A DNA stretch of 44,011 nucleotides from Synechococcales cyanobacterium bin59.metabat.ball.084 (GCA_013297675.1 JAAFHZ010000023.1:1-44011); one strand, 5' to 3'; numbered from the stretch's first letter, positions 26,640 through 37,300 are shown. The notes: generated by a model from the sequence alone, not told the origin. Translations and numbers: made by a program.

Positions 26640-27149
26640 TGGCCTGGGCTGCTAAATGTGCTTGTACCACCATAGCAAAAGGGTTATGACTGGCTTCTAG
26701 TTCCTCCTTGCGCTTTTTCTAGTCTACCAGCTTCACGATGGGAAAGTGAAAATGTACGCCACAGCCCAATGTTTCTTCGCCGAAAGTTTGTGGTCGCCAA
26801 TTTTTATCGGTGTCTCCCAAGACTGCGAAGCTAGCCACTTTTCGCCGAAATTTGTCGCGCAATCGGGCGAAGTAGATAAAGACCCGTTCGCTAAATTCGT
26901 TTTCTTTTTGGTTCTTCTTGAAAAGGTGCTCCACTTGGGGAAACCCCAAGACCGCACTTTTCGCTGAATTTCGACGTGAGCAACAATCCATTTCTCTTTG
27001 CCGCTTTTTAAATATACTTTGACTAATTTATCGATGATACGCTTGCCGGTGTTTGCTTCTAGAGTGATCTGTTGCAGTTCTGCATCTAGGAAATCAAAGC
27101 CTCGCTCCCAATCGATTTGGCTGTAGGCTTCGGGGAAGAAGAATGCCAT
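26640..27149 (-). pseudogene. Broken Rpn-family nuclease/transposase-like gene
   Basis: The N-terminal part reads MAFFFPEAYSQIDWERGFDF and then DKLVKVYLKSGKEKWIVAHVEIQ, typical of the PD-(D/E)XK Rpn/PDDEXK transposase-like family common in cyanobacteria; E in VEIQ belongs to the nuclease motif. The continuation (ENEFSERVFIYFARLRDKF, FAVLGDTDKNWRPQTFG, FPIVKLVD) lies in another frame, so there is a frameshift in the region 26920-26970. That region contains the palindrome CTTGGGGAAACCCCAAG (26934-26950). After KLVD an in-frame TAG (26719-26721) interrupts, and the reading continues EELEASHNPFAMVV to about 26640, where similarity ends. With a frameshift, a stop and a missing 3' end, this is a clear pseudogene. 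Confidence 0.75.
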
Positions 27150-27169
27150 GAATTGGGGAAAGTAGGATT

Positions 27170-28270
27170 TTAGGATTTGCTTCCAGGGGGTATTACCAAC
27201 ACAAATTCATCCCTAGTATTGATAGGTGTTATCCAATGACAATACTTTCTTACATTTGATTGGTTTTCTTGTTCGAGTTTGGAATTAGTTTCTTTTAATC
27301 CTTTCTGAACTATATTATAGTGTTCAGAATAATTTAGAACTGTTTTTTGAATAACTTGATGATAAATTACATTAAAGTTACTAAATACATGTATTTCGTT
27401 TTTAAAAATGTTTTTTAGTTTAATCTTACTTTTGTTATTATACATAATATTTATTACCCATCCATCAACTGATGGGTGAACTCTATCTATCCATATAAAA
27501 GCACTAACAGAATCTTTTAGCCAATCGATTTTTTCTTCCTTAATTTGTTGACTAATTCCCATATCGGTAAATGCAGCAATCACCAATGGAAAAGATCCGT
27601 CTTTGTATCTTTCAGTTTTTTTAGATATATTTCTGAGAAGTGTTTTTTGAGATATTTCGCGAAAAGCTTCTATACTTATTACTTTAAGATTAGGACGGCC
27701 AGTGTTTGATTCCATGAGTTTATATCTGAAATCTAAATCCTTATCTTCATAATCTGTTAACGATCTAGTTGTAAGAATCAATTTTATCTTTTTAGCTATC
27801 TCTTTGTTTCTTCTACTATCAAGCTTGCTTAGATCACACTTAATGCATAAAGCACCATCGAAATTTATTTCTTCCAGTTTTTGTATAAGAAGTTTAATTT
27901 GAAGTTCTTTAGACTGTGTTTCCTGATCTGAACCAATAAAAGTAGTGAATACTTCTACTATAAATTCAGGATTTACTTCACTTGCATTGACAAACCAGTC
28001 TGGGGTTTTAACTTTAGATTGAAAATTGATTTCCTTTTCATATTCTAATGCATATCCATTCTTTTTGAGCAAATATCCCAAAGCTAACTCATTGTAAGTA
28101 TTAGTTTGTTGCTTTTCTTTATTTCCCCTTTCGATATAGTTAATGTATTCTCCAGAATCTTCGGGAGATTCCAGAAACTTTAATAATTGGAAAAACTCTT
28201 CTCTTTGTTCTACACAGTTAGGATGATTTTTTAGCTTTTCCAACCAAAAATCTTTTTTATCAATGGCCAT
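27170..28270 (-). CDS. AT-rich orphan protein with a possible PD-(D/E)XK nuclease fold
   Basis: This 366-residue protein is rich in Lys, Asn and Ile, and its gene is visibly richer in A+T than the flanking psbA and cta genes, a sign of transfer. Residues 58-110 have the order of a PD-(D/E)XK core: a helix with E61 (YNELALGYLLKKNGYALEYE), then TPDW with D91, then FIVEVF with E106. The usual lysine two residues later is Phe108, so the active site is atypical or lost. The C-terminal half (for example SAFIWIDRVHPSVDGWVINI) is not recognised. It starts 134 bases from ctaE and ends 20 bases before the Rpn pseudogene. A defence or restriction role is possible but not shown. Confidence 0.7.
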   Translation of the reverse strand: MAIDKKDFWLEKLKNHPNCVEQREEFFQLLKFLESPEDSGEYINYIERGNKEKQQTNTYNELALGYLLKKNGYALEYEKEINFQSKVKTPDWFVNASEVNPEFIVEVFTTFIGSDQETQSKELQIKLLIQKLEEINFDGALCIKCDLSKLDSRRNKEIAKKIKLILTTRSLTDYEDKDLDFRYKLMESNTGRPNLKVISIEAFREISQKTLLRNISKKTERYKDGSFPLVIAAFTDMGISQQIKEEKIDWLKDSVSAFIWIDRVHPSVDGWVINIMYNNKSKIKLKNIFKNEIHVFSNFNVIYHQVIQKTVLNYSEHYNIVQKGLKETNSKLEQENQSNVRKYCHWITPINTRDEFVLVIPPGSKS

Positions 28271-28342
28271 AAATTTTTGATTTCTCTGAGGGTGGAAAAT
28301 CTTGAGAGTGCTTTGGCTTGACGTATTTTAATATTTACAAGA

Positions 28343-28382
28343 AAGAGGCTTTGTACAATGTTGTTTTGTATACAAGCCTCTT
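28343..28382 (-). terminator. Terminator-like hairpin after ctaE
   Basis: AAGAGGCTT...AAGCCTCTT forms a long imperfect stem extended by TGTACA/TGTATA pairs. On the minus strand a weak T-rich tail (TTCTTGT) follows. It sits 22 bases past the ctaE stop and probably ends the ctaCDE transcript. Confidence 0.6.
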
Positions 28383-28404
28383 AATCTATCGAACTCACCG
28401 CAAA

Positions 28405-29037
28405 TTAAAGCAAGTACAATAAGATAAACAGAATAATCCAGATGACATCAACGAAGTGCCAATAGATTTCGGCGGCTTCTACCCCAAAGTGACTATCGCT
28501 ACTGTAGTGGTCAGCGCTTTTAATAGAACGCCATAACACCGCCAACATCAACATCACTCCTACCATAACGTGCAGACCGTGGAAGCCAGTTAACACATAG
28601 AAAGTGCTAGCGAACAAATTAGTCCGTAGTCCAAACTCTAAGTGCATGTACTCATAGACTTGGCCACAGAGAAACACTATCCCCATCAGCGCCGTGATGC
28701 CAAACCACTTGCGCAGTCCGGCCACATCATTCTTTTTAATTGCCGAATCTGCCTGGTGAATCACCAAACTACTCGAAATCAAAATCACCGTGTTGATTCC
28801 TGGCAACAGCAGCTCTAACTTGGGAGTGCCCTCGGGCGGCCACACTGGAGCCACCGCCCGGAAAGTTAAATAAGCTACAAATAGCCCAATAAATAGCGCA
28901 CTCTCCGCAACCAGAAACATGAACAAACCAAAGATCCGGAGATCGGGGTGCTCTTCATGGCCATGGGCAACGGCTACAGTCTCGGCGGTGCCAGAGATTT
29001 GAATGGACTGGTTTTTGTTATCGATCGAACCCTGCAT
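28405..29037 (-). CDS. ctaE: Cytochrome c oxidase subunit III
   Basis: This 210-residue membrane protein has five predicted helices. It shows HPDLRIFGLFMFLVAESALF, FVAYLTFRAVAPVWP, TGFHGLHVMVGVMLM with the subunit III histidines, and the ending EIYWHFVDVIWIILFILLYL, which is the family signature. It is part of the aa3-type terminal oxidase that passes electrons from cytochrome c6 or plastocyanin to oxygen. It is 37 bases downstream of ctaD in a ctaC-ctaD-ctaE operon and is followed by a hairpin. Confidence 0.97.
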   Translation of the reverse strand: MQGSIDNKNQSIQISGTAETVAVAHGHEEHPDLRIFGLFMFLVAESALFIGLFVAYLTFRAVAPVWPPEGTPKLELLLPGINTVILISSSLVIHQADSAIKKNDVAGLRKWFGITALMGIVFLCGQVYEYMHLEFGLRTNLFASTFYVLTGFHGLHVMVGVMLMLAVLWRSIKSADHYSSDSHFGVEAAEIYWHFVDVIWIILFILLYLL

Positions 29038-29074
29038 AAAATTCTGGATGGTAAAGGACGTTTAATATTTTGGT

Positions 29075-30727
29075 TTAACCCGCAACTGTTGCCAATTTCT
29101 CTTCTTCTTCTACCCCATAATCATAAGGGCCAGTAGTAAGCACAGGTAACACCTCAAAGTTTTCGATTTCGGGTGGAGAACTAGTCATCCATTCAAAAGT
29201 CAAAGCATTCCAAGGATTGTCGGGGGCTTTTTCGCCCTTGAACCAACACCACAAGGCATTAATTAAGAACGGCACCGTGGAAACCGCCAGTAAATAGCTG
29301 CCCCAGGTACAAACTTGGTTCAGAGTTTGAAACTCTGGCGCATACATGGCAATCCGGCGGGGCATTCCTTGTAAGCCTAAGATGTGCATCGGTAAGAATG
29401 TGACATTGAAACCCACAAAAGTCATCACAAAATGTACTCTGCCCCAGAACTCGCTATACATTCTGCCGATCGCTTTGGGATACCAGTGATAAATTCCCGT
29501 AAAGATCCCAAATACCGAGCCGCCAAACAACACATAGTGTAAGTGGGCAACTACAAAGTAAGTATCGTGAACGTGAATATCAAAAGGCACTGCGGCTAGC
29601 ATTACGCCGCTGATGCCACCAACTACGAAAGTTGATAAGAAACCCATCGCAAACAGCATCGGACTATTGAGGGAAATTTTACCGCCCCACATCGTGGCCA
29701 ACCAACCAAAGACCTTGATTCCGGTGGGTACGGCAATGATCATTGTAGTGATCATAAAGAACATCCGTAACCAGGCCGGGGTGCCACTGGTAAACATGTG
29801 GTGTGCCCAGACAATCAGACCCAAAAAGCTAATAGCTAAGCTGGAATAGGCGATCGCGCCGTAACCGAAAATTGGTTTGCGGGAGTGGATCGGAATAACT
29901 TCTGAAATAATGCCAAAGAAGGGCAGCACCATAATATAGACAGCCGGGTGAGAGTAAAACCAAAACATGTGTTGGTAAACTACCGGATGACCGCCGCCAG
30001 TGGGGTTAAAGAACGCAGTGCCCGCCAATAGATCAAAGGAGAGCAGAATTAAAGCACCAGCCAAAATCGGTGTAGCGATTAAGATTAAGGCCGAGGTGGC
30101 AATCATTGCCCAACAGAACAAGGGCATCTGCATCATCCCCATGCTGGGCACTCGCATTTTGAGAATGGTGGTCATGAAGTTGATCCCACCCAAAATAGAG
30201 GAAGTCCCACCTAAGAGCAAACTAAAAATCCAGATGGCTTCGCCCACTTTAGCAGTGGTCAGACTCAATGGCGGATAAGAAGTCCAGCCTGCTTGAGCGG
30301 TACCAAAGTAAAAGCTGCCGATTAGCATGATACCGGCTGGTGGCAGCATCCAAAAAGCTACGGCGTTCAGCTTAGGGAATGCCATATCTCGCGCCCCAAT
30401 CATTAAGGGGATCAAGTAGTTAGCAAAAGCCCCGGTGCCTGCGGGCACGATCCACAAAAAGATCATGATCGTGGCGTGCATGGTAAACATGCTGTTATAG
30501 AGCGCCGGATCTACCAAATCGGGATCAGGGGTGGCTAGTTCAGTCCGAATACCTTCGGCTAGTAAGCCGCCCACCAAGTAGAAGAAGAACGACATCACCA
30601 TATATTGGATGCCGATCACCTTATGGTCGGTATTAAAAGTGAAAAAATCTTGCCAACGACGTTCGCCGTGGCCGTGGCTGGGAGATGCTTGCTCCGCAAC
30701 GGGTGGGAGGGAAATATTGGCAGTCAT
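29075..30727 (-). CDS. ctaD: Cytochrome c oxidase subunit I
   Basis: This 550-residue protein is the catalytic subunit with heme a, heme a3 and CuB, with twelve membrane helices. Landmarks are FTMHATIMIFLWIVPAGTGA (a heme a ligand His), QHMFWFYSHPAVYIMVLPFF (CuB His and the cross-linked Tyr region), WAHHMFTSG with the His pair, and HDTYFVVAHLHYVLFG with the heme a3 and heme a ligands. It reduces oxygen to water and pumps protons. The gene follows ctaC with only a three-base gap, so coupling is tight. The length is normal for cyanobacterial CtaD. Confidence 0.98.
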   Translation of the reverse strand: MTANISLPPVAEQASPSHGHGERRWQDFFTFNTDHKVIGIQYMVMSFFFYLVGGLLAEGIRTELATPDPDLVDPALYNSMFTMHATIMIFLWIVPAGTGAFANYLIPLMIGARDMAFPKLNAVAFWMLPPAGIMLIGSFYFGTAQAGWTSYPPLSLTTAKVGEAIWIFSLLLGGTSSILGGINFMTTILKMRVPSMGMMQMPLFCWAMIATSALILIATPILAGALILLSFDLLAGTAFFNPTGGGHPVVYQHMFWFYSHPAVYIMVLPFFGIISEVIPIHSRKPIFGYGAIAYSSLAISFLGLIVWAHHMFTSGTPAWLRMFFMITTMIIAVPTGIKVFGWLATMWGGKISLNSPMLFAMGFLSTFVVGGISGVMLAAVPFDIHVHDTYFVVAHLHYVLFGGSVFGIFTGIYHWYPKAIGRMYSEFWGRVHFVMTFVGFNVTFLPMHILGLQGMPRRIAMYAPEFQTLNQVCTWGSYLLAVSTVPFLINALWCWFKGEKAPDNPWNALTFEWMTSSPPEIENFEVLPVLTTGPYDYGVEEEEKLATVAG

Positions 30728-30730
30728 GAT

Positions 30731-31765
30731 TTAGCTATCTAGGTGGATGTGGTTTTTGGCTTGTTGATCGCGTACCAACTTAGCGAGCATTTCGGTTCTT
30801 ACGCCCATTTCACGGGCGTAGGGAGCCAGATACTCATGGGTGGGCATGGTGGCCGGATTCATTGATTCGATAGAAGCTAAGGTACTCTGCATTACTGCCG
30901 AGCCGGTGGTTTCAGCAGGCTGGATTTGGCTGGCCACCCAAGCATCGTAGTTCTCTTGAGTTTCTACGATCATGTTAGTGACCATCGAACCATGGTAGCC
31001 ACCACACAGCTCAGCGCAGCGAATGGGATAGGTGCCAACTTTGTTGGAGGTAAAACGCAGTTGAGTGATTTCACCCGGAATGGTGTCTTGCTTCAAGCGC
31101 AGTTGAGGAATCCATAGAGCATGGAGCACATCATTAGCCTTGAGGATGAGTTTGACCTCCTGGTTTACCGGCACATGCAGCTCACCAGCAGTGATGTTGG
31201 TGTTGGGGTAGTTGAAAATCCAGGCATATTGCAAACCCGTGACATTCACGTTTACCGCTGCTTCTTTACCCTGACTGGCAGGGGAAGCACCAATACCGCT
31301 GGCCGTCATGCCCTCTAGACTTTTCATATCCATTCCAGGCATTTCGGCGGCCATGGCGGAGTTTTTGCCCCCATGCATGGCGTGCATGTCGTTGGCAGCC
31401 GAGGGATCGAAGCCGCCCATTTCGCCGTAGATCTCGAAGCTATAAATCGAAATCCACAGGACGATCGCAGCGGGGATCGCTGTCCAGAAAATCTCTAGGG
31501 GGATATTCCCTTCGATCGCTGGCCCGTCGGTGGTGTCGCCTTTTTTGCGGCGAAACATGATGGCCGAGTAAACAATGACACCCTGCACAATAATGAACAG
31601 ACCGGTGGCGATCGCCATCATGGCATTGAAAAGTGCATCAACGTGAGTGGCTTCTTCCGAGGCTGCCACCGGCATCAGACCGTTGTTGTAGCCATACCAA
31701 AGGCTTACAACGGTCAGCAGAATCCCGGCAAACAGGGTCAAAATAGAATTTGGAATACTTGTCAT
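30731..31765 (-). CDS. ctaC: Cytochrome c oxidase subunit II
   Basis: This 344-residue protein has two N-terminal membrane helices (about 6-24 and 47-70, with a further one at about 90-108) and a periplasmic or lumenal cupredoxin domain with the CuA site: His in DVLHALWIPQLRLKQD and the cluster C-x3-C-x3-H-x2-M in RCAELCGGYHGSM. It accepts electrons from soluble cytochrome c6 or plastocyanin. Between the membrane part and the cupredoxin there is an insert of about 50 residues rich in Met, His and Ala (DMHAMHGGKNSAM, EMPGMDM), which may bind copper. It leads the ctaCDE operon and faces ctaA across 461 bases. Confidence 0.96.
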   Translation of the reverse strand: MTSIPNSILTLFAGILLTVVSLWYGYNNGLMPVAASEEATHVDALFNAMMAIATGLFIIVQGVIVYSAIMFRRKKGDTTDGPAIEGNIPLEIFWTAIPAAIVLWISIYSFEIYGEMGGFDPSAANDMHAMHGGKNSAMAAEMPGMDMKSLEGMTASGIGASPASQGKEAAVNVNVTGLQYAWIFNYPNTNITAGELHVPVNQEVKLILKANDVLHALWIPQLRLKQDTIPGEITQLRFTSNKVGTYPIRCAELCGGYHGSMVTNMIVETQENYDAWVASQIQPAETTGSAVMQSTLASIESMNPATMPTHEYLAPYAREMGVRTEMLAKLVRDQQAKNHIHLDS

Positions 31766-32226
31766 GTTTTATAGATACCGTATCGATCAGCTTGAAAAGT
31801 TCGCGAATCCAATGCACAGCAAATAAACACATGATCGAATGTCAGTAACACACTAACTCATGTAAACAGAATGCAATGTTTCCGGCATTAATGCTAATCT
31901 ACCGCAGACTTTTGAAAAACTCTCTTATCTGTTAACAATCTTCAGAATTATTTAACTATCGATCGCTTTGGCGGGGATTCATTGTTGCGATTTGTTAAGA
32001 GTTGAATTTACCCCCCACGATCCCCAAGTGAGAGTGCTAGCTTATGATAACTTGCGACCAAAGAAAATCCCTGAGCAGTTTTGTTCTTTACAATTCTGGG
32101 CATTCTTGTTAAAAGATTCCATTGATTTTCTTCACTAACTCTCTAGGGAGATACGGTGGAATCTATCAAAAATTACCAGTCGCAGGTAAAAGCCTGCAAA
32201 GGTAAAAAACATTGTAGAAATCAGCT
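31766..32226. promoter_or_regulatory. Divergent control region between ctaC and ctaA
   Basis: These 461 bases separate the oxidase operon from the heme A synthesis genes and contain no convincing gene. Both promoters must lie here. The imperfect palindrome GCAGGTAAAAGCCTGC lies shortly before ctaA. I could not place -10 or -35 boxes or an operator with confidence. Confidence 0.45.
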
Positions 32227-33201
32227 ATGTCAGATTCCACTTTTACGCCCAATAGTCCGTCCCCAAAATCTTCGAGGGCAGCTTTGCCGATCACCGAAGG
32301 TGCAAGCAAAGCTATCGATTCTGCCAGCAAGATTTACCAATTGGTCTGGAAAATTGCCGTAGCCACCTGGCTATTAATGGCTGTGGGTAGTGCTACCAGA
32401 GTGATGAACGCCGGTTTGGCTTGCCCTGACTGGCCGCTCTGCTACGGTCAGGCGGTGCCCCTACAACAAATGAACCTACAAGTTTTTTTGGAATGGTTTC
32501 ACCGTTTAGATGCTGGCTTGATTTTGTTGAGCACTATGGCGCTTTTTGGTCGATCGTGGTGGAGTCGGAAGTCTTTACCAGCTTGGCTGCCAACCATGTC
32601 CACCGTGGCGCTACTGCTGATTTTGGCTCAAGCGGCACTGGGTGCCTTTACGGTCACTGAGCTACTGCGATTTGATATTGTCACCGCTCATCTGGGAACC
32701 GCATTACTGTTTTTCTCGGTGCTGTTAGTTGTTGGTAGCAGTTTGTCACCAGCAACCGGTGCTAGTAACAAATGGTTAACCGCCTCTGCCGGGATCAGTG
32801 CTCTGCTGATTTATGGTCAGAGTTTACTCGGTGCCCTAGTGGGTTCCCAATGGGCTTTGCACCAGTGTTTTGGTAATGACAGACTCTGTGGGGTGATGAA
32901 TAGCCATCTCTGGGGGGTGATTCCAGCAACTCTTAGCATTTTGCTGTTTTTATTGTTAGTGTGGCGAACTGCGGCTGTGAGTAAGGTGTTACGCCTGCTT
33001 GGCGGCGGCGTGGCGCTACTGACCGTTTTACAGATTGCTTTAGGAATAGCGACATTTCGCCTGCATTTGCAGGCAGCGACTCTGACCGTGGCTCATCAAT
33101 CGATCGGGGCATTACTCCTTGGTACCTTGGTTATTTTTACTACTCTCTCTTGCCGAATGCAGTCTGGCCAAGCTGTTTCAGCTCAGCTTAAATCTGTTTA
33201 A
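32227..33201 (+). CDS. ctaA: Heme A synthase (COX15/CtaA family)
   Basis: This 324-residue protein has eight predicted membrane helices. It shows VGSATRVMNAGLACPDWPLC near the first helix, the heme-ligand His in LEWFHRLDAGL, FDIVTAHLGTALLFF, NSHLWGVIPATL and LTVAHQSIGALLLG, one His per helical pair as in CtaA. It oxidises the C8 methyl of heme O to the formyl group of heme A for the oxidase encoded divergently. The N-terminal 38 residues are polar and variable. ctaB follows 72 bases later, so the two are probably co-transcribed. Confidence 0.95.
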   Translation: MSDSTFTPNSPSPKSSRAALPITEGASKAIDSASKIYQLVWKIAVATWLLMAVGSATRVMNAGLACPDWPLCYGQAVPLQQMNLQVFLEWFHRLDAGLILLSTMALFGRSWWSRKSLPAWLPTMSTVALLLILAQAALGAFTVTELLRFDIVTAHLGTALLFFSVLLVVGSSLSPATGASNKWLTASAGISALLIYGQSLLGALVGSQWALHQCFGNDRLCGVMNSHLWGVIPATLSILLFLLLVWRTAAVSKVLRLLGGGVALLTVLQIALGIATFRLHLQAATLTVAHQSIGALLLGTLVIFTTLSCRMQSGQAVSAQLKSV

Positions 33202-33273
33202 TTTAAATGGCGAAACCTCTTCACCTCGTCTTGAATGCCCATCTATCTCTCGTTTTAGAGAACGACCAAAATC

Positions 33274-34257
33274 ATGCAAGAAACGCTCAAGAATTCTAAC
33301 TGGCAAGAAACCGTTCGCAGCTACTATCAACTCACTAAGCCCAGAATTATTCCTCTGCTATTAATTACCACTTCTGCTTCAATGTGGTTGGCAGGCCGGG
33401 GCACCGTAGATCCACTGTTGTTGTTGGTAACAAATTTAGGTGGTACTTTGGCGGCGGCTTCTGCCCAGACTTTAAACTGTATCTATGATGGGGATATCGA
33501 TTATGCCATGGAGCGGACTCGGCATCGTCCGATTCCTTCAGAGCGAGTGCAGTCTAGCCATGCCTTGATTTTTGCGGCGGCTTTGGCAGCCCTGTCTTTT
33601 TGGATACTGGTGACTTTCGCTAATTTGGCGGCAGCGCTGTGGACGATGGCGGGGATCGGTTTTTATGTAGTGGTCTATACTCACTTTTTGAAACGTCATA
33701 CCAGCCAAAATATCGTTATTGGCGGTGCCGCTGGAGCGATTCCGGCTTTGGTGGGCTGGGCTGCGGTGACTGGCCAGGTGAATTTGACGGCTTGGCTGCT
33801 ATTTGCGATCGTCTTTATTTGGACTCCGCCTCATTTTTGGTCTTTGGCTTTGATGCTGAAAGATGACTATGCCAAGGTGGGAATTCCGATGTTGCCGGTG
33901 GTGGCTGGAGCAGAAGAAACTACTAATCAGATTGGACTATATACTTTGCTGTTGGTGCCAACTACTGGTTTATTGGTGTACCCCTTGGGTGTTTCTGGTG
34001 CTGTTTATGGTGTTGCGGCGCTCATTTTGGGATTAATGCTGTTTCAACGAGTACAAGAGTTGATGGCTGAACCAGAAAGCCGTGATCGGGCGAAGTCTCT
34101 CTTTAAGTTTTCGATTCTTTATCTCATGGTGCTTTGTACGGCGATGGTGGTCGATAGTCTGCCTGCGGTTCAGCAGTTTGATGCGCAGATTTGGCAGGTT
34201 GGTCAGAACTTTGCGCTGTCGATAGCTTCGCTTGCGCCTTTGGCGGTCGGTCATTGA
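33274..34257 (+). CDS. ctaB: Protoheme IX farnesyltransferase (heme O synthase)
   Basis: This 327-residue UbiA-type prenyltransferase has the family signature for the first Asp-rich loop, [20 protein letters not shown], and the second, [20 protein letters not shown]. It transfers a farnesyl group to protoheme to give heme O, the substrate of CtaA. Eight or nine membrane helices are expected. The starting segment [20 protein letters not shown] matches cyanobacterial CtaB. It closes the ctaA-ctaB pair and lies convergent with the hybrid histidine kinase gene. Confidence 0.97.
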   Translation: MQETLKNSNWQETVRSYYQLTKPRIIPLLLITTSASMWLAGRGTVDPLLLLVTNLGGTLAAASAQTLNCIYDGDIDYAMERTRHRPIPSERVQSSHALIFAAALAALSFWILVTFANLAAALWTMAGIGFYVVVYTHFLKRHTSQNIVIGGAAGAIPALVGWAAVTGQVNLTAWLLFAIVFIWTPPHFWSLALMLKDDYAKVGIPMLPVVAGAEETTNQIGLYTLLLVPTTGLLVYPLGVSGAVYGVAALILGLMLFQRVQELMAEPESRDRAKSLFKFSILYLMVLCTAMVVDSLPAVQQFDAQIWQVGQNFALSIASLAPLAVGH

Positions 34258-34364
34258 GTAATTTTTGCAAGTGTTGAAATAGTCGAGGAACTAACAGCTA
34301 AAACAATTACAAAGACTGGGTTAGAAGTATTTCCTCGCTTCTTAATGATTATTCCTGGTTGTTC

Positions 34365-37300
34365 TTAGAGGATACTTTCTAATGTTTGCAACATATCTTC
34401 CGTCGTAAATGGTTTGGTCAAAAAATAACTGACTCCAGATTTTTTGACTATTTCTTGATTGGTTGCCAAACCACTCATTGCCACCAGCTTCACTAGCGGA
34501 TCAATGCGGCGCAAAGCCCGAATAGTTGATGGGGTATCTAAGTTAGGCATCATCATATCGATCAAGATCACATCGATCTCCTCATGATGTTTGGCATAGA
34601 GCGCGATTGCTTCAACTCCATCGCAGGCTTCCAACACGTCATAATTGTATGCCAGTAAAGATTCTTTGGTAATTGAACGAATAGACATTTCATCATCTAC
34701 CACCAGTACTATTTTCTTCTGGCCATCATATAACTTGTGAACTGATAGCTGCACTTCAGCTTCTGAACTATCTACAGCCGGTAAATATATTTTAAAGCAA
34801 CTACCTCGCCCCACTTCGCTATAGACATTGATCGCTCCGCCATGAGCTTTCACAATACCGACTACGGTAGACAAACCTAATCCTGTACCGGTTTCTTTGG
34901 TGGTGAAAAATGGATCAAAAATACGATCGACTATTTCACGGCTCATCCCAACTCCTGTATCCCCAATAGTAATTACCACATAGGAGCCGATCGCTGGCTG
35001 TAAGTGCAGCTTGGCATAAGTTTCATTGATTATAATATTATCGAGCACCACCGATATTTGGCCGCCGTTAGGCATCGCATCTCGGGCGTTCACAGCTAAA
35101 TTCATTAACACCTGATGAATTTGAGTGGCATCAGCACTTACTAACCATAGTTCCTGACTAGGCAGATCTAAGCTGATATTGATCGATCGAGGAAAAGTTT
35201 GTCTAGCGACACTAATAATTTCAGTGACAATATGCCGCACCTGTAAAACTGTGCGTTCACCATCTACACCTCTGGCAAAAGTCAGAATTTGCTTGACTAG
35301 GTTACTCCCGCGCTTAGAGCTATCGACCAACATGTTTAAGAGTCGCTGATTGCGCTCATCTAAATTCTTCAGAGTATGGGGTAAAAGCTGAGCTGCACCC
35401 AGAATGGGCGTGAGGACATTGTTTAAATCATGGGCAATGCCGCTGGCCAAAGTCCCTAGGCTTTCTAACCTTTGAGCGCGGAGAAACTGCTGCTCTAGCA
35501 GTTGCTTATCAGTAACATCGGTATCAACGCTCAGAATCGATCGGGGATGACCGGTTTCGTCACGCACTAAAGTCCAGCGGCTCTGAATTACTACTTTTTG
35601 ACCAGCTTTTGTAATCTTTTGTAGTTCCCCTTGCCAAGATCCGGTAGATATTACTGTGGCTAGAGCCTCTGCTACAATTGGCTGTGATGAATCATTGGGA
35701 TAAAAGAGCTGACTGGTAGATTGACCGATCGCTTCTGCCGATGACCATCCATAAATAGATTCTGCGCCTTTGTTCCAAAATTGAATGTGATGCTGTAAGT
35801 CGCGCACGATGATTGCATCGGTGGCGATATCTAGCAGCGCGGCTTGTTCCTGGATTTTCTGCTCTGCGGCTTTGCGATCGCTGATATCTCGCCCTTCTGG
35901 AATTAGCATAATGACTTTGCCAGTTTCATCGGTAATAGGGCTGAGGGAAAAATCTACAATAATAAAAGAACCATCAGCCAAAAAATGCTTGGCTTCAAAT
36001 CTGATCAAATGACCTTGAGCAGCCGCAAGAATTCCTTGTTGTAGTCGCAGTTGCAAGTCAGGTGAGTGAGTCCACCAAAGAGTTGACCAAAATGGTTGAC
36101 CAATCACATCAGCGGGTGTTGCTCCGATTGCTGCTAGTGCTGTGCGATTAGCTTCTAAAAGAATTCCTTGAGTATCAAGTAAGCCAACAAACTGGAAGGT
36201 GCCATCAAATATTGCCCTGAATTTTTGTTCACTTTGCTTGGATGATTCTTCGGCTTGCTTGCGATCAGTAATATCAAAGCGAATCGACAAATACTGAGTT
36301 GGCCGACTGTGATCATCTAAAAATGGCACAATAGTAGTAGCTACCCAATAATAGCTACCATCTTTAGCTCTATTTTTAATTTCACCCCGCCACACTTGAC
36401 CATTAGAAATCTCTGACCAGAGGTGCTCAAAGAAGGCTGGCGGATGATGTCCGGAATTGATCAACTGGTGGGTTTTGCCCAGCAGCTCATCTCTAGAATA
36501 TTGGGAAATTTGGCAGAACTGCTCATTTACGTAGGTAATCACCCCGCGATGGTCAGTAACGGCAACGATCGCCGATCGATCTAAAGCATATTTTTGAAAT
36601 TGATATTTATCGATTTCGGCTTGTAGCTCTTGGGTGCGCACAGCTAGTTCAGCAGTTCTGCTCATTACCCGCTGTTCTAAATCATCTTCGATTTGCTGCC
36701 TGCGGATCACTTCTAGGCGTAATTCTCGATTACTCTGTTCTAACTCTACTGTTCGCTGAGTCATTTCGGATTGCAGCTTTTCCACCAAGTGGAGCATTTC
36801 TAACGGGTTAAGTAATTGTAATAGGTCAGACTGGGTTAAAATCCCCTGCAATTGGCCTTGGGCATTGGTAACTACCAAGCGCCTAATATTTTTAGCCTGC
36901 ATGATCTGTTGCGCCGACCAGAGAGAATCGGCAGGTTGTAGGCAAAACACGGGGCTACTCATCACGGCCTGTGCGGGCAAGTGCTGTAGATCTAGTTCTA
37001 ACACCTGAAACTGCACAATGTCTTGCTCTGTCACCATACCCACTGGCAATTTTTGCTCATCGATAATGACGATCGAACTGATGCGATGCTCTGTCATAAT
37101 TTGCGCAATGTGCAAAATCGAGGTGGCGGCAGTAGCCCAAATCACTTTAGGGTTCATCCCTTCTTGGACAGTTCTAAATTTTAAAAGATTCACCGGCTGC
37201 AAAATTTGGCGAATATGCTCTGGAGTAATAATCCCCATAAGCTGCCCATGTTTATTTAGAATGGGCAATAATCTAATTTGCTGCTGTTGAAAAATGCTTA

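Noticed and set aside
31638-31832. Short minus-strand frame overlapping the ctaC start
   Set aside because: It is a shifted reading of the well-supported ctaC N-terminus and its upstream region.
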